From positions 1-5,495 of the forward strand of contig JALHSV010000641.1 in the NCBI GenBank assembly GCA_022865525.1: a stretch of 5,495 nucleotides of DNA, read 5' to 3'. Of the stretch, positions 4,963 to 5,495 are shown piece after piece (positions within the stretch are counted from its first letter, which is position 1; every line of letters begins with the position of its first letter). The DNA comes from Thermodesulfovibrionales bacterium (GTDB lineage Bacteria; Nitrospirota; Thermodesulfovibrionia; Thermodesulfovibrionales; SM23-35). The position numbers and the translations under genes were made by a program. The notes beneath the pieces are model-generated. The model worked only from the letters and a program-made list of their open reading frames with translations. It made no database searches and was not told the DNA's origin.

Positions 4963-5283
4963 ATGATAAAAGCGGAACGAATTAGTGTGGAAGAGGCCTA
5001 TCGCAGAGTGCAAGCAAAAGAGGCCCTGCTTGTTTGTGGTTATAATGATGAGGAGAAGTTCAAAACCATGCAATTAGAAGGGTCGATTGCCTACAGCGAA
5101 TTTGAATCCAGACTCCCTGAACTTTCTAAAGATCAGGAAATAATCTTTTATTGTGCCTGACCTCATGAAGCAACGTCTGCTGGTCAGGCAGCAAAATATA
5201 TAGAACTCGGATATAAAAACGCCAAGGCGTTAGCCGGAGGCGTGGAAGTTTGGAAAAAAGCTGGTTACCCCATTAATAAATAA
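4963..5283 (+). CDS. rhodanese-domain selenoprotein, UGA-encoded Sec at residue 66
   Basis: A single-domain rhodanese-like protein of 106 residues if TGA 5158-5160 is read as selenocysteine; a normal stop would leave 65 residues without the active site. Residues 1-65 hold the N-terminal half (A-L-L-V at 21-24, L-E-G-S-I at 38-42, then E-I-I-F-Y-C-A). After the TGA, 40 codons continue in frame: P-H-E-A-T-S, G-Y (83-84), L-A-G-G-V-E-V-W (89-96) and a final G-Y-P, the normal end of rhodaneses. Counting from the TGA, loop and helix match E. coli GlpE from Cys65 without gaps (C-x-H-x-x-S-S against U-x-H-x-x-T-S; both reach G-Y at +17/+18). Sec therefore takes the place of the persulfide-forming Cys. 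Cys64 makes a C-x-U pair, and Cys25 replaces the usual Asp of the VDVR-type strand. Rhodaneses move sulfane sulfur; with Sec the carrier would be a perselenide or a selenium carrier (inference). The start is ATG 4963 with AAAAGGA eight bases upstream. The stop is TAA. Confidence 0.85.
5175..5192 (+). promoter_or_regulatory. bacterial SECIS-like hairpin after the in-frame UGA
   Basis: CTGC (5177-5180) pairs with GCAG (5188-5191). G5175 pairs with C5192 across an unpaired U5176, and a U5181-G5187 wobble can close the loop to GGUCA. A bulged U under a short apical stem with a G-U in the loop is what SelB needs in the E. coli fdhF element, whose loop also contains GGUC. The loop begins about 20 bases after the UGA (5158-5160), within the usual bacterial range. 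The hairpin lies inside the coding region, as expected for bacteria. The apical stem is short (four to six pairs), and no strong lower stem is visible. Confidence 0.75.
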
Positions 5284-5495
5284 TGGTAATCGTAGATATT
5301 TGCTCAACTTCATAGAAGAATAGTATTGGTGATAAATCTGTATCATGAAAAATTATTTCTTAGTTCTATTTGATCCACAATAAGGGCAGTTTCCCTCCGC
5401 TTCTTACGGAATATGTCAATGAGTTTGAGACACTTCCTGTCCGCATTTAGTGTATTTTCTCCTCACTCACTGGTATGAGCTTCGGCTTATTGATC
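5284..5495. other. no intact gene; possible zinc-ribbon remnant on the minus strand
   Basis: No ORF with a start codon and coding character is present. On the minus strand 5353-5403 reads, between two TAA stops, E-A-E-G-N then C-P-Y-C-G-S-N-R-T-K-K. This resembles the start of the zinc ribbon at the N-terminus of several transposase families. A neighbouring minus frame (5346-5462) is open for 39 codons without a start codon and has a basic stretch (F-R-K-K-R-R). Together they could be a frameshifted remnant of an insertion sequence, but no terminal inverted repeats or target duplication can be seen. At 5475-5490 a 6-bp hairpin has a cUUCGg tetraloop but no T-run after it. Confidence 0.25.

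Noticed and set aside
4888..5073. Minus-strand ORF of 61 codons over the start of the rhodanese gene
   Set aside because: It lies antisense to a well-supported domain, has no family character, and runs through the hairpin and T-run region.
4963..5160. A 65-residue protein ending at the TGA, or a rhodanese pseudogene with a nonsense mutation
   Set aside because: The frame beyond the TGA is intact and carries the conserved end of the domain. The TGA sits exactly at the catalytic residue, and a SECIS-like hairpin follows. A random nonsense mutation would not be expected to show all three.
2884..5160. A genome-wide UGA reassignment (UGA read as Trp or Gly)
   Set aside because: UGA is the natural stop of the SRPBCC gene and of the small membrane protein, and no other in-frame UGA is needed in this window.
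1..5495. CRISPR arrays, tRNA or rRNA genes
   Set aside because: No regularly spaced repeats, no cloverleaf-like sequence ending in CCA, and no rRNA-like stretch were seen on either strand.

Overview
The window reads as a low-to-moderate GC chromosomal stretch from a Gram-negative-like bacterium that makes selenoproteins. Desulfobacterota or Nitrospirota would fit, but this is inference from gene content and I cannot fix the taxon. UGA ends at least two ordinary genes here (the small membrane protein at 1455-1895 and the SRPBCC gene at 2884-3471), so the genetic code is standard and UGA is not generally reassigned.

Left part, + strand: a PsiE-family membrane protein (17-577, possibly open at the left edge), then a squalene-cyclase-like alpha/alpha-toroid repeat protein (663-1472). 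The second gene runs tail-to-tail into a minus-strand cluster and overlaps it by 18 bases.

Middle part, - strand, transcribed from about 4730 leftwards: a two-part protein with a FKBP/SlyD-like N-terminal region and a class I SAM methyltransferase C-terminal region (3453-4715); an SRPBCC ligand-binding protein (2884-3471, overlapping the methyltransferase end by 19 bases); a TIGR01777/DUF1731 NAD(P)-dependent epimerase (1972-2871, 12 bases further on); and a small four-helix membrane protein (1455-1895). Overlaps and short gaps suggest that at least the first three form one operon.

Right part, + strand: the most interesting region. The methyltransferase and the rightward genes appear to share a bidirectional promoter built on a 12-bp palindrome that reads TATAAT on both strands. 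Next comes a 20-codon ORF with a very strong ribosome binding site and a Cys-rich tail, whose start codon lies at the centre of a perfect 16-bp palindrome. A GC-rich hairpin, a T8 run and a further 12-bp palindrome follow. Then comes a rhodanese-domain gene (4963-5283) with an in-frame TGA at 5158-5160. The codons after the TGA continue the rhodanese fold, the TGA falls on the catalytic-cysteine position, and a bacterial SECIS-like hairpin (bulged U, GGUC loop) lies just downstream. I read it as a 106-residue selenoprotein with selenocysteine at residue 66. Simple gene calling would truncate it to 65 residues without its active site.

The layout of a short Cys-codon ORF, a hairpin with a T-run and then a sulfurtransferase gene suggests cysteine-responsive attenuation, but the peptide could also be a product in its own right. 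The last 212 bases hold no intact gene, only a possible zinc-ribbon remnant on the - strand and a UUCG hairpin.
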